Positions 14,085 through 27,797 of a DNA stretch of 64,000 bases are shown here, piece by piece. Numbering within the stretch: the first letter of the stretch is position 1; each line of letters begins with the position of its first letter. The stretch spans positions 18,757,755 through 18,821,754 of the forward strand of contig CM043868.1 of NCBI GenBank assembly GCA_023846275.1, given 5' to 3'. A model generated the notes under the pieces. It saw nothing but the letters and a program-made list of their open reading frames with translations, was not told the origin of the DNA and did no database searches. A program made the translations under genes and the position numbers. The DNA comes from Vanilla planifolia (Eukaryota > Streptophyta > Magnoliopsida > Asparagales > Orchidaceae).

Positions 14085-14606
14085 ACACAATAGCTCAACT
14101 TACAACTTATTATCTTAGTACTAAAATGGCCCAAGAAATAGTTTTAGTATAATACTTTAAAAACCCCTATATGACTCATCATCATAACCTTAAAACCCTT
14201 ATTCTCGTCAAATTTTTACTCCATTATACCATAAGATTTAGAAAATTATAGTTGTATGATATAAATTAATAACAAAAATTTTCAGCCTAAGCCTCTTTGT
14301 TTCACTTCAAAACATATCCAAATCACCTTATCTTATACCAAACTATTCTAAATACAATTTATAATTTAACCCAAATGCAGCTATGTTATTATAAACTTAA
14401 AACCAAAAAGAATTTGATAATGAATTGCTTAAATTCTTACATCTTAGTTAGCTACCGCTTTCTTTCCTCTATTATTTTTCTAATATAATCTCTCTTTTTC
14501 TTATTTTCTTGCTTCTAACCTTGTCCTTTAACTATAACAAGCTTTTTCAAAGGTTCTTATAACTTTCCCTTGCCTTTTTATACAATATTTTATATGCTCA
14601 AGCTCT

Positions 14607-14642
14607 TCTCTCTCTCTCTCTCTCTCTCTCTTCTTCTTCTTC
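14607..14642. repeat. (TC)n/(TTC)n microsatellite
   Basis: A run of about 12 TC units (14607-14630) passes directly into TTC units (to about 14642). It is a simple pyrimidine tract with no gene within several kilobases on either side. Confidence 0.95.
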
Positions 14643-15599
14643 AACTTGGACCTCAAATAGAAAAAAATACATACTATAATTTATTAATAAAGCACTCTAT
14701 TGATAAGTCAATCGATAAGGAATGAACAATCATAACAAACTTGTTATATCCTCAAAGATCTCCACTACATTAGGTTTGGAAAGCAGAAACCATAAAAAAA
14801 TCCATTCGTTTAAATTACTCTTATCATCAATTTCATAAATCCAAAATCCCATTCACATGGGTTTTAGTAATCATAGTTTTTTAAACCCCATGCAAATTTA
14901 TTAATTATAAATTTTTCTTTTATTACCTTGATTTCACTCTGCATCAAAATTAAGAAATTGCAAAACTACTATAGCATAGATTGATATTCTTATAGTTGCA
15001 TATATATCCTTTGTCCAAAGGTTTTTACTTAAGCAAAAGTATCCAAAATTACAAATCTACCTACAATAATATTTTAAAAATTACAATTATATATCAATAT
15101 TTAAAAATTCAAGATAAATTTTACAGGTCTTCAAAAAATTATAAACTCACTATTGAGTTCATCTCGAAGTATTTTTTCTATTAATATACTCAAAAAATGT
15201 TTCTAATTAAGTTTGAGCTTATATTACACCCATAAATTTTCTATTACTATTTTTATATTTTTTATATGTAAATAATCCATTTTAAAAGGTTGGCTCTATA
15301 ATAACAAGACATGCTTAATCACAATTTTATTAACTTAACTTTAGGGTTTATCATTTCTTAGTTATTATGAAAATACAAGGTATTATTACAACTAAGCTTT
15401 TGTTGTTCTCCCTTGATCACACCTAAACATTTCTACTCTCAATCTGCAATATACATTTTTATCATAGGTGACAAATAATGTTACTTCAATTCTTAATACA
15501 TTTTATTATTTCTTAAATGGATAGAATTGTTAAGGCCCCACCTTATAACTCTCTCCAATTTTGGTTGATCACTCAAAAAAAGAATTTATTTTTATTGTG

Positions 15600-17700
15600 A
15601 TTGTTATGTTATAGAATATAAAGTTATCGTTTTATTTTATGCATCAATAATAACATTGGCTCTTTCTGCATATTAATTAATAATCAAAGTATAATCTTTC
15701 AAAAATTCAAGTCACCTTCTTTGCATTAAATTTAATTTTTTTAAGCGAAAAAGTATTTTAAAATTTAGTGATCTATAAAATATTTTATATTTCACTCTTT
15801 AAAGATAGCAGTATATCAAATTTAAGGCAAAGATTATAGAATCAAATTCTAAGTCATGTATAAGGTCATTTTTTTCATGAGATTTTAACAATTTAGTGGC
15901 ATAGATAATTACTTTATCATATTATATCAGTACATACCCCAACTCTCACAGTGAAGCATTACTAAAAACTAGATATCTATTAGATCCTTCTCGTTGCACC
16001 AGAATTGAAGTTATGGTCAATTTCTTTTTAATGATAAGAAATTGTTCTTACAATCTGCATTTCATTCAAATTTTATTTATTTTTGAGTTAATATAGTAAA
16101 GGGGATATAATTTGAAAAAATATTGCACAAATTTTTAATAATAATTAACTAGATCAAAAACACTTTGAATTTTTAAAACTAAAATTTTTTTAGTCAAGTT
16201 TATAATTGTAAAAATATTTTGAGGGCCCACGTACATGCCCCCAAGCACACAACTTGCGATAGCCAGAATCCCTATTTCTTTATCTTTTTCTCAAGCACAA
16301 CTTCATTACCACCATCAATATTCACTTTTCCTCACTAGATTAATTCCTCTGAAGATTTTTCTAAGTATTGAAACTATTTTCATTACAAAAGATTTTTTAA
16401 ATTTCAAAGACTAATTTCACTTTCCCATATCGTACTCCTTAGAGACCTCCTTTAATCTCCCAAATCCAAATGAATACACTGATTGGCTAGGCAATTACGC
16501 TTACTATATGAGCTCCAAACTTAAGAGTTTTTTCTCTTAAATATAAGTGACACTTTAAGACTTTATTTATCTACGCTCTTACTTTTCCATTGATAACTCC
16601 ACCACTTAGTTTCATAAATCTCTTAAAAACCTTCTTAACATATTTTCATTACCAAGCTTCTAACATCATCCTCAAGATTAAGATTTTAGGAAACCTTACA
16701 AGATAAGAAAACAATCATTCTACTAGCACAACCTATTTTTTCTTCAAGGAAAATAATGTAGTTCTATAATATCTCATCTATTAATCCTTATCATCACCTA
16801 GTTTAAGTTCTAGTTCATGTCTTTTTCTTACTGACTCTAGAATCCAATCCCCATCTAATTCTTGATTCATCATCCCTTCTATGTTACATAGAAATTCATA
16901 GAAAATATCTTGCCTTCAATGAATACAATAATTTTAAGAGGCCATTACTTATAATTACCAAACAAATTTTGCATAACTAATGATATTATCAAAGTGATTT
17001 ATAGTCTTTGACATATCTGGATCTCAAATTAATCTCTATAGAAGATATTATAAATGAAATTCTCAAATACTAATTCAACTTCTAGCATTTTTATTGTGAA
17101 TGATTTTAATAAAGATGGTAGCTCAATCTTTTAAATATATTCACAAATCATTTATCTCATGTAAAATTCATAATTTAAATTTTTTGTTTTCTAAAGCCAT
17201 TATTATTAACAAAGAGATCGTTTGTGCTAATCATATTCAAATAATTTCTTTTTCACCACCAAAAGAAATTAACAAATTCTCTTGTTTGTCACCTTCTCAA
17301 CAAATATACTTAGTCTCAAAATATTTGAGTTAAGTAACAAAAAAATCATTCCACCTATACAATTAAAAAGTATCTTTATATTCAAATGTCATACATTTAC
17401 TAACATGTTTGTAATACTATATATCATTAGAAAGGATGTAGCAATCATCTTGGAGTTTATAGGTCAACCTATGATGGCATTTTTTTTAAAACAATAGCAA
17501 TAAATAAAACACATTCATCAAAACTCAAATTAACAAGAGGTGTCATATTTGTAGACTCATTAAAGAACAATTTGTAGCCGCATAGTCAAATACTCTACAA
17601 TCATAAAATCTCTTATGCTCTTTTTCTACTAAACAAACACTTATCTCAATGCCACTCACCATAGTTAGAACATTGGGGATACTTTCCTTCCAATTACCCT
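15600..17700 (-). mobile_element. decayed Ty3/gypsy LTR retrotransposon (internal region)
   Basis: Minus-strand translation gives gypsy landmarks in the expected order, all interrupted by stops. At about 17690-17560 there are two worn CCHC-type zinc-knuckle stretches (KYPQCSNYGEWH and FYDCRVFDYAATNCS). At about 16150-16000 the RT end matches the KFV..F.KL..PL pattern followed by KKKLTITSIL. At 16020-15810 an RNase H-like stretch reads YLVFSNASL, VIIYATKLLKSHEKND and HDLEFDSIIFAL. At about 15735-15650 there is MQRR-stop-LEFLKDYTL then AERANVIIDA, the usual block before ALSRK. Stops and frameshifts are frequent, so it is an old, dead copy. I could not define the LTRs. Confidence 0.75.
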
Positions 17701-20700
17701 TACAAAAATACTACTACTCACTCTTTGTTATGGTTTAATGAACTCAAATCTAATAAATTTTTGCTTGTCTCTAACCCAAATATGATTCTAAAAAGGGACA
17801 TCACTCTTACCTTCCTATATTTTATCTTCTCCCTTTATAAATGTGATTTAAACTGTATCTCTTACCATCTTTGTTTTAACCCTTTATTTCTAATTCATTC
17901 AATTCAACACTTATTTTTCAATTTTAACATAACATCAACTACTTATATTTATGTGCACATCATTCTAATATTCTCACTCAAAAACTCATGATTACTTTTT
18001 TCAACATTGGGTTTTAATATCCCATTGTCATGTCATGTTTTATATAAATTAATATAAGTCAATAAATTATGTCAACAACATGAGTTTATGGAGTTAATCA
18101 GAATCTGTTGAACAAAAATGATGATATAAACTAATAAAAATACGTGAGAGTCATATAAAAATTATGATAATCTCAAAATATTTCAATAAAAAAATAAAAT
18201 ATAATAAAAAGTTATCATAAAATAAGAAAATATATAAACAAGTACTAATACAAAACTCTAATAAAATGATACACATGTTTTCACATACACAAAATACTAC
18301 TTACTCTTTCAAAATATAACAAGTTCTTATTTATGATCTTATATTATTATTTAAGAATCCTCAATTCTATGAGTGTTATCATCTTGTCTTATAATATAAG
18401 TTGAAAATAAATGTCATAAGATCAAGTTGAAGCATGACACAAACTATTATAGTTGACTTCAAGGTATATTGATTCACACATCTATTAATATGGAGGATGG
18501 AGATCTAGTATATTTGTATGATAATGATGAATATAGTGACTTTAAACATCTTCTTGTATAAACTAATGAGTAAGATTTTTTATCATGAATCTTTTAGATT
18601 TGATATAGGCATATATTGTATAAAAGCACTTCTTTGAATTTGTTAATATAAAATATCTTTTATTCTTTTGGTAGGATTTGAAACTAAGTGCTTCCATATA
18701 TTGTATAATAATATTTTAGAGTAGTTGATTCTAACAAAGAGAACCACACCTATAGCTTAGACTTAAGTTGTCGAATTATAAGCAAACTCTAAACAAAATT
18801 TGAAATCAATTATCTTGTCAACCTTTAGGATTGAAGAATATTTAAGAGCTTTAAACATGGTTGACTAACTTGACATATTAAATTGCTCCAAATATGCATG
18901 CCAATACATGAATAATGCTTAATGGATGATTATTTTTTTTAGAAAAGGTGAACCCATTAGAAACTTCAAGATATATTTTTTTATATGAATTATTGTTAAA
19001 GTGAAAATTAGAGTACACAATTTAATCATTAACAAAGTGAAGCCTTAAATCATTTTGAGCAAGTTTAGTGACAAATAAGAAATAAAAAAATAGCACAATT
19101 TAATAGTTATTTGATCATTAAAACAACTTTTATAATTATTTATTTAAGTAAAATGTATTTTATTTTTGAATCATAGTCATTATTATTAAACGCGATCGAA
19201 ATAGAATAAGATGCTTCTTTTTCATAAATTATGTTTTGCATTTGGCACTTATAGTTAAAAATTATATTTCTAATAAAAATATGGACCTAGGGAAACGTGT
19301 TCACAGTACCTTTATTCGATCCTCACTTGAAACGAAACTATTTAACGGCCAACTACAATGGGAATAAAATGAGCGTCGGTTACTTCATCAAGGGCCCCCG
19401 TACGACAAGGAAATCACCGTAATGTCACAACTTACGTTATCGTACTGAAACCAACCTCCAATTCTCAGCCGTTGTTTTTCCCAAAATTAGTTATAAAGTA
19501 TTTTTTTATTCTTTTAATTTTAAATATATGTTTTTTAAAATTATTTTTTAAAAAATTTATTTAAATTAACAAACTTCAGTTGCCCGTGTCTACAAGTAAC
19601 TTAGATTTGTTCGTTTTGGCTCATTCACTCCAGTTTTTAGCATGATATTTTAGTTTGGATGGTTTGTTATTTCTATTTTTAATTAATTCTGTAAATTTCA
19701 TTTTTTAAAAAAAAAATTAAAGAAATTGCTAAAACATTAAATACTTGCTTATTGCTCAATAATAAATAATATATTACTTAATTAATTAATTAAGTATTTA
19801 ATAGTAATTTAAAAATAAATTACATAGACTTCAAATATAACTAAATTGACTGGTACGATAAGTTCATAATAAAGGATTAAAATATCCATTTATTATACAA
19901 GCATTAAATTTGTCAAGTTAACAGGTAAATTTAAAAATAGATTTTTTTTAAAAAAAAGTAATATTGAATGGAAATCTTCCAAATTAATCAGAACATAAAA
20001 CTAATTTTTGTCAAAACGTGTATAAAATCTTTAATGTTGACCGGAATCACCAAAATAATGGTTAAAAGTACCTTTTTAAAAATTAATTAATCAATGACTT
20101 ATTTTTTAGTAAAAAAATGAAATAAAAAATGTTAGAAACTTAATCGTTCTATAAAATTAGTAATTTTAACTTAGAAAAATTCTCCAATTTCAAGTATATT
20201 AAATACTATTTTATGAGAAATACAATTTTTTTTTTTTTTTTTTGAAATCTAAACTAAACTTTTGAATGAAAACATTTTTATCACAAAAAATTACTACGTA
20301 AAATTAAATAAACCACAATTAATTGTGGAGATGGAAATTTTGCAAGCTGCTGTTATTTAAAAAAAAATCAAAAGTATTATTCAATAAAATAGCAATACAT
20401 ATAAATTGGTTAATGTTGTTTATAAATTGTCATTTTTTAAATGTGAGAACATTGTGTGAATATATAAAAACTTCGGCCCCTTCTTGGGTTGCTCGTAAAT
20501 TATCAGAAATCCATGGGTATTTGTTTTCCAATTGCATGTACAAGATAATGTTAAAGGGTTGTTCAAGAATAATGGGAAGAAGTAACATAGTTATGTTCTC
20601 GTCCGTATAAAACGTTATGCGATCGGTCGTTCTCACCGCTGGTTTACCATAAAGAAACGATTTTTACCCGTTAAGATTCTTGGTCGGTTAATCAAACGGT

Positions 20701-20910
20701 GCTTATTCTTTACGCATGGAAAGTTTCTATGCGGAAGATTGTGTGGTATGAGAAATCGGGGAAGCCGGCTGGTAGGTTTTATCCTAATGATTTTTTATAG
20801 TTTCCTTTTTATAATAGTGATCGAAGCAAGAAAGAGGAACAGGTGAGGCGAGGAGCGAAGACGAAGGAGAGGGTTAAGCAAAGAGAGAGCTTCGTTGTTC
20901 TCGCGAAATC
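17700..20910. other. AT-rich intergenic DNA upstream of the PYL gene
   Basis: No recognisable gene. The left part may be the remaining gag/5' side of the decayed gypsy element. From about 19270 to 19480 the GC content rises for a short stretch. The last 300 bases before 20911 should hold the PYL core promoter and leader. TATA-like strings lie at 20606-20612 (TATAAAA) and near 20808, but neither can be chosen from sequence alone. Confidence 0.45.
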
Positions 20911-22619
20911 ATGAACTGTATGGTGGGCGATAGCAGGACGAGGGCAACGGGAGGCAAAGCAGGCTTTGTTGGGTGGTGGGCGGATGACATGAGCTTGAAC
21001 GGGTGCAGAATGATGGAATCGGAGTATGTTCGGAGGCACCACAGGCATGAACTGCGAGATAATCAGTGCAGCTCCACCCTGCTGAAGCACGTCAAGGCCC
21101 CCGTTCACCTGGTGATTCCTCGATCGCAGCTTCTCTCTTCCTTTAGTTTTTTATTCTCGATTGGAGTTTCGTTCGTTGTTACGCCCTAGTGATTTGCTTT
21201 TCGTTGGCTAATGTTATCTTGCTAATCAATCGCTCTGGCTTTCTTGTTTTCTTTTGGTTTTAGTTTTTTTTTTTTTTGAGGATTGATCCGACGGGAAACT
21301 CAACTTGTTTAAGTCACTTGAGGATAACGATTTGTTCCATTTTCTCCACCAATAGTTTGCATCTTGAGTTTGTAATCCGATCGATCTCAAATAGATGTTC
21401 GATTCGGTTTAAGGATCTAATCTTTGTTGTAATAGTTGAATTGATTGCGTGTTATAATTTCTCTGAAGGTATGGTCATTGGTGAGGAGATTTGATCAGCC
21501 ACAAAAGTATAAGCCGTTCGTGAGTAGATGTGTTGTTCAAGGAGATTTGGAGATTGGAAGTGTGAGGGAAGTGAATGTGAAGTCTGGCCTTCCGGCCACT
21601 ACAAGCACCGAGAGATTGGAGCTCCTTGACGATGATGAGCACATCCTTGGTTTCAAGATCGTCGGAGGGGACCATCGCCTTGAGGTAAATCTAAACGAGA
21701 ATTGCCTAATATTCTATTTTGAGCCAAGCTAACTGGCTGTTCGTTGATTTGAAAGCTTCTTTCAAATTCTCCTTTTTTGTCTACTGTTAGTGAAATTTCA
21801 TTGAAATCCGTCTTTCTTTGTTCCAATCATTTTGGTTCTCATTTTCTCATAGCTCCAGTAGTCTTTGTTCTATTTGCTTATTTCTTTTTTGCAACCGGCT
21901 GAAATCTACTCTGATGTTCGTCTAATTCGTCAGTTTGTTGTTTTTTTGGTGTAAATCTTTTGTTCTATTAAATTTAGGCTTCGTTTGGCATTGTTCTGCA
22001 ATAGTTGTTTGATTTCTTTTTAAAAAAATTCAATAGAATGGATGGAACAGATTCTGCAATAAGGCATGTTTGTACAAAAGCAAGAGCATACTGATTACTA
22101 AAGTTTTTATTATTATTATTGTTCATTAATTTTACTATTTTCTTATCTGCAAGTAAGTGTTCCATAAGAGTAATTAAATTAAACCCTGTGAATAATTCCT
22201 CGAACAGATCCTTCATACAAAAATGAACCATTAAACATTGCATTTTGCTTCGTTTTCTACTCATTCCTCGTGTGTTTAATGATGCAGCAGAGGAATAGGA
22301 ATCTATGATTGTGATATTGTCCTTACACTCTCCAAACGGGAGGAGAAAAGTTCAAATCCTGGGATGATTTCTTATTAAGTTTTTCAACTCTTGTGTGCTG
22401 CAGAATTACTCGTCGGTCGTCACTGTGCATCCCGAGAGCATCGATGGAAGGCCGGGTACCCTAGTGATCGAGTCATTTGTTGTCGACGTGCCCGAGGGAA
22501 ACACAGAGGACGAGACCCGTTTCTTCGTGGAGGCTCTCATCAAGTGCAACCTCAAGTCCTTGGCCGATATTTCAGAGCGTCTTGCCGGGCAGGATCGAAC
22601 GGAGTCGATCGGGATATGA
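20911..22619 (+). CDS. PYL8: PYR/PYL/RCAR abscisic-acid receptor, PYL8/PYL9-like (3 exons)
   Basis: Exons 20911-21111, 21469-21684 and 22404-22619 join in frame at GT..AG borders and give 210 residues, a normal family length. These START-fold proteins of cytosol and nucleus bind ABA and then inhibit clade A PP2C phosphatases, freeing SnRK2 kinases. Visible marks are [20 protein letters not shown], the ABA-contacting Lys in YKPF (K82), the gate SGLPA (106-110), the latch HRL (136-138) after GGD, and the C-terminal helix region [20 protein letters not shown]. The text [20 protein letters not shown] points to the PYL7-10 group. The start is uncertain: ATG codons also occur at residues 4, 27, 34 and 35, and [14 protein letters not shown] is close to the usual family start. 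E139 directly after the latch is unusual; relatives I recall have K, R, T or A there. The exact paralogue number is a guess. Confidence 0.95.
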
Positions 22620-25600
22620 GCAGAGTCTGCGTTGCAGCAGAGGTCATGGTGGATGTATCACCTCTTGCAGTTTTGAATGCACAAGTTGGAATCCTATTCG
22701 TCCCCCAAACCCCTGTTTCCATGTTCTGCTCTTGGGTGCTGCTTTTGTTCTATTTCGGTCATTTATTTGTTTGGAAGCGGGGAACGAGGAGATGTCGTAG
22801 GTGTCTTTCTTATCTGTTGGCTTTCCCTTGTTTCACGCTGTGTGCTTTTGTGTACTGTAGATAAATAGCTAGTTTGAAGAACCTTTTATGTTGGTATTCA
22901 TCGAGACCATTTTAGTAGATGAGATGAGCAGTTTATAATTCTTTATCTCGTATTGATGTATTCTGTTCTCTTGTGAGAACTATGGTGGCAACACTTTTGA
23001 GAAGGGAACAGAAAAAATACTTAGCTTAGAACGAATTAAAGTATCACAAAATTATGCTAAAAATTATTCGAAAGAATAGCCGTAGTAGTTTCTCGAATGA
23101 GATTTGCGTTTGCCTACAATATTGGGAGGTCACGTGAGCCATACGTGCAGGTTCGATCTTTTGGCCGACTTCCATTAATGCATGAAGATGGCGGAGGGGA
23201 CTGTCAGTGTTTCTGGTTACCACGGTTCACGCCTGTTTTGTTCCTTGTGAACCATTTAATGCGTGATGTGAACTGCAACGACCTCCAATTAGAGCATATT
23301 CAAAAGGAGCTATCGGTTTAATTATTGGTCGGTTTCTGAGAATTTGAAAAGTAGCTTTTCAAATGTTTCCTGTGAAACAGTTAGCTGCGGCGGCGAGTAA
23401 ATAGGAGACTTTGCCCTCGAGTAATTTATTATTTTTTTAATAAAGAAATCTAGTAAAATATGCATAAAATCTTACACGTTATTTCGGAAAATACATTTTT
23501 TATTTGACAAATTTTGGGACATTAACGTAGAGGTTATTTTGCTTTGGATTTTTTTTTTATGATAAATGATTTTTGTCCATTTCTTATTTCTTTAATAGTT
23601 TTTATTAATTTAGAATTTTCAAAATTAAGTTTGTTACATTGATATGTATTTCGATCAAGTTTTAATTTAAAAACATATCGAAGCTGCCCGTAATGGAATT
23701 AGCCGTCTATCAATTGGATTAAGTTATACAATTATTTAAGAAAAAGAAAAAAAAGACGGGTATCAAATTGTTTATCCCGTCATCCTTTAGTCATATACCC
23801 GTTTCCATCTTGGGGTTTACACTTCGTGCTGGTTTACTTGTGTTTTTTTTTTTTCAATTAGAAAAAGTAATAATAAAAATGTAATTTTTATATTTTTTTT
23901 GAATGAGATAAAATTATAAGTATTTTGAAAAGAAACATCTAATAAAATTATATTAATAAAAAAATAAAAAATTAATTGTTAAACTTTGTTCATATAAGTT
24001 TGAAGACAAATATGTATGATGAGCCAAAAGTCGAAAACTTTGGCTATCTTTCATTGACAACACCTAAACAAGAGAAAGTAAGAAAGAGTTCACATGGAGT
24101 TTTTTTAGTAAAAGAATTTTCAAAATAAGAAAAATCATAATATTTAATTTTTAAAAGTCAAGTTACTTAAAGTGTTCACTCTTGAGTTACAAATATTTTT
24201 ATCTGAAATAAAAAGTACTAATAAATCATACATAAATTAGTTTAGTCATAAATAATTATTAAATTATTTTAAAAGTTTTTAACATTTAAAAAAAAATGTA
24301 ATTAACAAAATCATGACATTTGTACATAAATCTCAACACAACATAATATAGTTAACATATAATGATTATATATTTTGATTATGTCAAAACGTTGATACTT
24401 TGAGATATTATATGATGATAATATCATACATTGGTTGATATTCGTATAATTTTTAATTGTTATATTTTTTTTATGCTCAAAATTAAATTGTAGAATAATA
24501 ATTGAGTATATATATATATATTTCTCATGTATATTATCAAATGATGAAAAAATATAAGAGTTAAATAGAAAAAAAAAAAGAGAATAAATCTCTCAAAAAG
24601 CTTGTGTTTAGACATAAGTATTATAGTTTCATAATGTTTGTCATACATACAATTATCTTGAAAGATATTCTTTTAAATCTTTTAAAATAAATTGAATTAT
24701 TAACATTTTTAGATATTTTTTAATCAAATGGACAATTAATATAATGCAAATTATTTTTTTATTCATAGAGACATTGAAATAATTGGGCGAAAAATTTGCT
24801 AAGCATGACTTGCTTTCAAACCATCAATTCGAGTCGAGTAGCAAGATTTTCAACAAAGCAATTGAACATTTGATGAATTTGATATTTTTGAAAACTAATC
24901 TCTTAATTAGTATTTAATACATCATGTATGTTATTGCCTTTTTGACAATCCTTATTTGAAGTATATAATTTGTGACATTATGATATCACAATTAATTTTT
25001 TTTACTTAAAACTATTTTTTCTCTAAAAAATATCTTTTTATTCATCCTTTTTTTTTTCTCCATTGGACTTTTTGAAAGCAAACGCTATCGGCAAAACTCA
25101 TTTTCTGCAATGCATGGTATTAAATAATCAACTTTAGCTTGTTTATTTAAAAGAATACAATTAGTGATTATTGTGATAAAAAAATTTTAATAAAACATGA
25201 AAAAAAAACATTTAATAGGAAAAAATAATTTTTTTCTTCTTCGTTTTATACAGCTTTTGAAAAGTTATTTTTAGTTTATTTTTTTTTTAGATTATAAGCA
25301 CGTGACCGGGCAATCATAGAACCTAAAGTAGATATCATCCAACGCATTAAAAAGTCAAAAAGTCGAGAAAAAACAAAATGACAGCAGGAATAATTTGTAA
25401 ATTTGACTAAATTTACTATTCATATTTTGATTTATTGATATTTTACCGATTATAAAGTCAAAAATCAAGAATTATTAGTTCGACTTGATATAAAGAAGTA
25501 ACATGAATGCTTGACCAATTTACCCTCAAATCGATACTACCTCTGCACATGTTTTGAAGTTTCCCCAAATTGACATCTCAATATTATATTAGAACACAAA

Positions 25601-27600
25601 AGCTTTTTGGGAGAAGCCTTCTCATTTTCTCTGCTTTTATTCATACCTTACATGTTATTTTTTTTTCATCATTCTTTTAAAAGTCTTATAAAAATATTAT
25701 TTATTTTACTTATTCCAATCTATTGTCTATAAATATTTAAATTTTTTTTTAGAAAAACTTTTAGAAATTGACTCATTTCGTCAATTTTTAAAAATCAGAT
25801 ATCTTAATTTCTTAAAATTATAATAAATAATCAATTAAATATTACATACTAATGACTATTTATAAAATCATAAAATATAATATGTTATTTTATTGTTATA
25901 ATTATGTCTAGATGAATGAACTATTTAATAATATTAGTAAGACATAATTAAGTAAAATTATTGAATTAAGTAAAAAAAAATTGTAAGACTATTAAGTTTG
26001 AAGTTATTTTCAAATAAATAAATGATAGATTTTAAAATAAAAATGATTGAATAAACATGTATTTAAAATTTAAATATATCAAATTAAGATTTGGTTAATA
26101 TGTTATTTTGAATGATTACAAGTTAAGTGTTATATGTCCTTTGTTCTATTAAAATTAAAATTTTAATATTTATTTTTATGTTTTTAATAATTAAAAGCTA
26201 TTAATTATAGAAAAAGACTCTTGAAATATGTATTCTAAGTTTTAATGTTTTCACCGTCTAGTCATGTTGGAGAGGATAATCTTTTGGATCTTTAATAAAT
26301 ATATTTATGTTAATGAGATGTAAAAAAAAGATCAAATATTTACAAAATTCTTAAAAAAATAATATGTTTAAACACAATTAGTCTATTAGTTGGATTTATA
26401 CAACATAAAATTAAAACCAATATAAATTCATTTATTGAAATATTAAATTAAGCAATTTAGCACGTATAATGTTTATAGGATTTACTATTTTCATTTTCTT
26501 ATGAAATATATTAATCTCTTGAATATATTCAATGGGTTCGTGCCATCATGCTCGATTATGGTATGAACAAACCGTTCTTTAGTTTGATGAGCACGGCGAC
26601 TTAACCGCGTGACAAACGGCTCTAATTCAAACAAGTTGCTCCATTTTTATTAATCCTGATTTGATTGATTGATTGATTTAAAACAGTTTGACCTAATAAA
26701 CTGAGAAGCTCCGACTACGACATTAGATTACTTTAGTTTGTACGATTTTTAAAATTATTTTTTGATAACGTAAAAGCTCACGTTTTCAAAGATTTGAAGA
26801 TCATTATATAAATATTTAATGTTGGTACTCATAAAATCGTTTATTTAAATGATATAAAATATAAATATTGCATGTGTCAAATGTATATAATATATTTTTT
26901 GAATCTTTTAATATAGATATTATATTTTTAATTTATGTTCTCATCATAATTAAAAAAAAAAAAAATCTATGAATGATATAAAATATAGATAGTCAACTTT
27001 AAGGAGTTGTTAAATGTATTTTTAAATTTGGTATTTGATTTTTTGAAAGTGAATATATCAATTTTAATGTATGAGGTATTGTATTTGAGAATTTATTTGT
27101 CTATTAATAGATAAAAAAAACATAGTGATGAAAGGTAAGAAATAAAATTAAGATAATGATGAAAATGGATAATCTCATGACTGATTAAGTAAGAAATATT
27201 ATCATGAATGACATTAAATTAGTACAAGATTATTGTGTCACAACATTTTGATTGATTTGAATTATTTTTTTATTAAAAAATAGAAAACATGAAATCCATT
27301 AACATATTTTAGTCATTATTAAGCTAAAATTAACATAAATAAATTAAAAAATATATAAAAATAATTTTTTTTTGAAATTTTATGAAGATGAATGTTTATT
27401 TCATAAATATTCTTAAAAAGATGATCAAATAATAATTTGATCAAAATAAACTTAAAAAAACATATACAAAAAAGCATATCACAAGCATAGATATAAAAAT
27501 AAGGACAATTGTAATACACATATAAATTACAACAAAAATGATTAAAAATATAATAAAATGTGGACAATTCTCTAGTTGTCAAATTTCTTTGGTAGAAGTC
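22620..27600. other. PYL 3' flank and AT-rich intergenic DNA, no gene recognised
   Basis: About 22620-22990 is moderately GC-rich and T-rich and is probably the 3' untranslated region of the PYL gene. A less AT-rich island at about 23080-23400 holds an open plus-strand frame with no family I recognise. Beyond 23.4 kb the DNA is very AT-rich with poly-A/T tracts, and no transposon domain was read there. Confidence 0.5.
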
Positions 27601-27621
27601 CAACATGTACATGCCCTAGAA

Positions 27622-27797
27622 GGCCCAACATCATGCAACGAGACATTTTGGTAATTTTTTATTTTTCCCAAACTATTATGGTATAAGTTATAGAAAAACT
27701 ACCTTTTTTTAATAAATAAAAATAAAATACATTATTTGAAATATTTGGTGGATTTTAAATCCACCAAACCAAATAAAAAAATCAACCAAACTGGGCC
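27622..27797. promoter_or_regulatory. two TGGGCC (site II) boxes upstream of bS6m
   Basis: GGCCCA at 27622-27627 (TGGGCC on minus) and TGGGCC at 27792-27797 (plus) lie about 420 and 250 bases before the ATG at 28047. Site II elements (TGGGCC/T), bound by TCP factors, are common in plant promoters for ribosomal and mitochondrial proteins. The motif match is exact, but the functional role is inferred. Confidence 0.45.

Larger units (their letters stand above)
10600..14300. repeat. AT-rich region dense in ATCATA/TATGAT words
   Basis: This stretch is unusually rich in short words such as ATCATA, CATACGAT, TATGAT, TCATATTATATGA and their complements, on both strands. A similar vocabulary recurs at about 53.0-53.5 kb inside the TROL intron. 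It may be degenerate satellite-like or repeat-derived DNA, but no fixed period was found outside the 52-bp repeat near 14.0 kb. Simple base composition may explain much of it. Confidence 0.3.

Noticed and set aside
20323..20636. Overlapping open frames on both strands upstream of the PYL gene
   Set aside because: No recognisable domain. Most likely promoter-side sequence with chance open frames.
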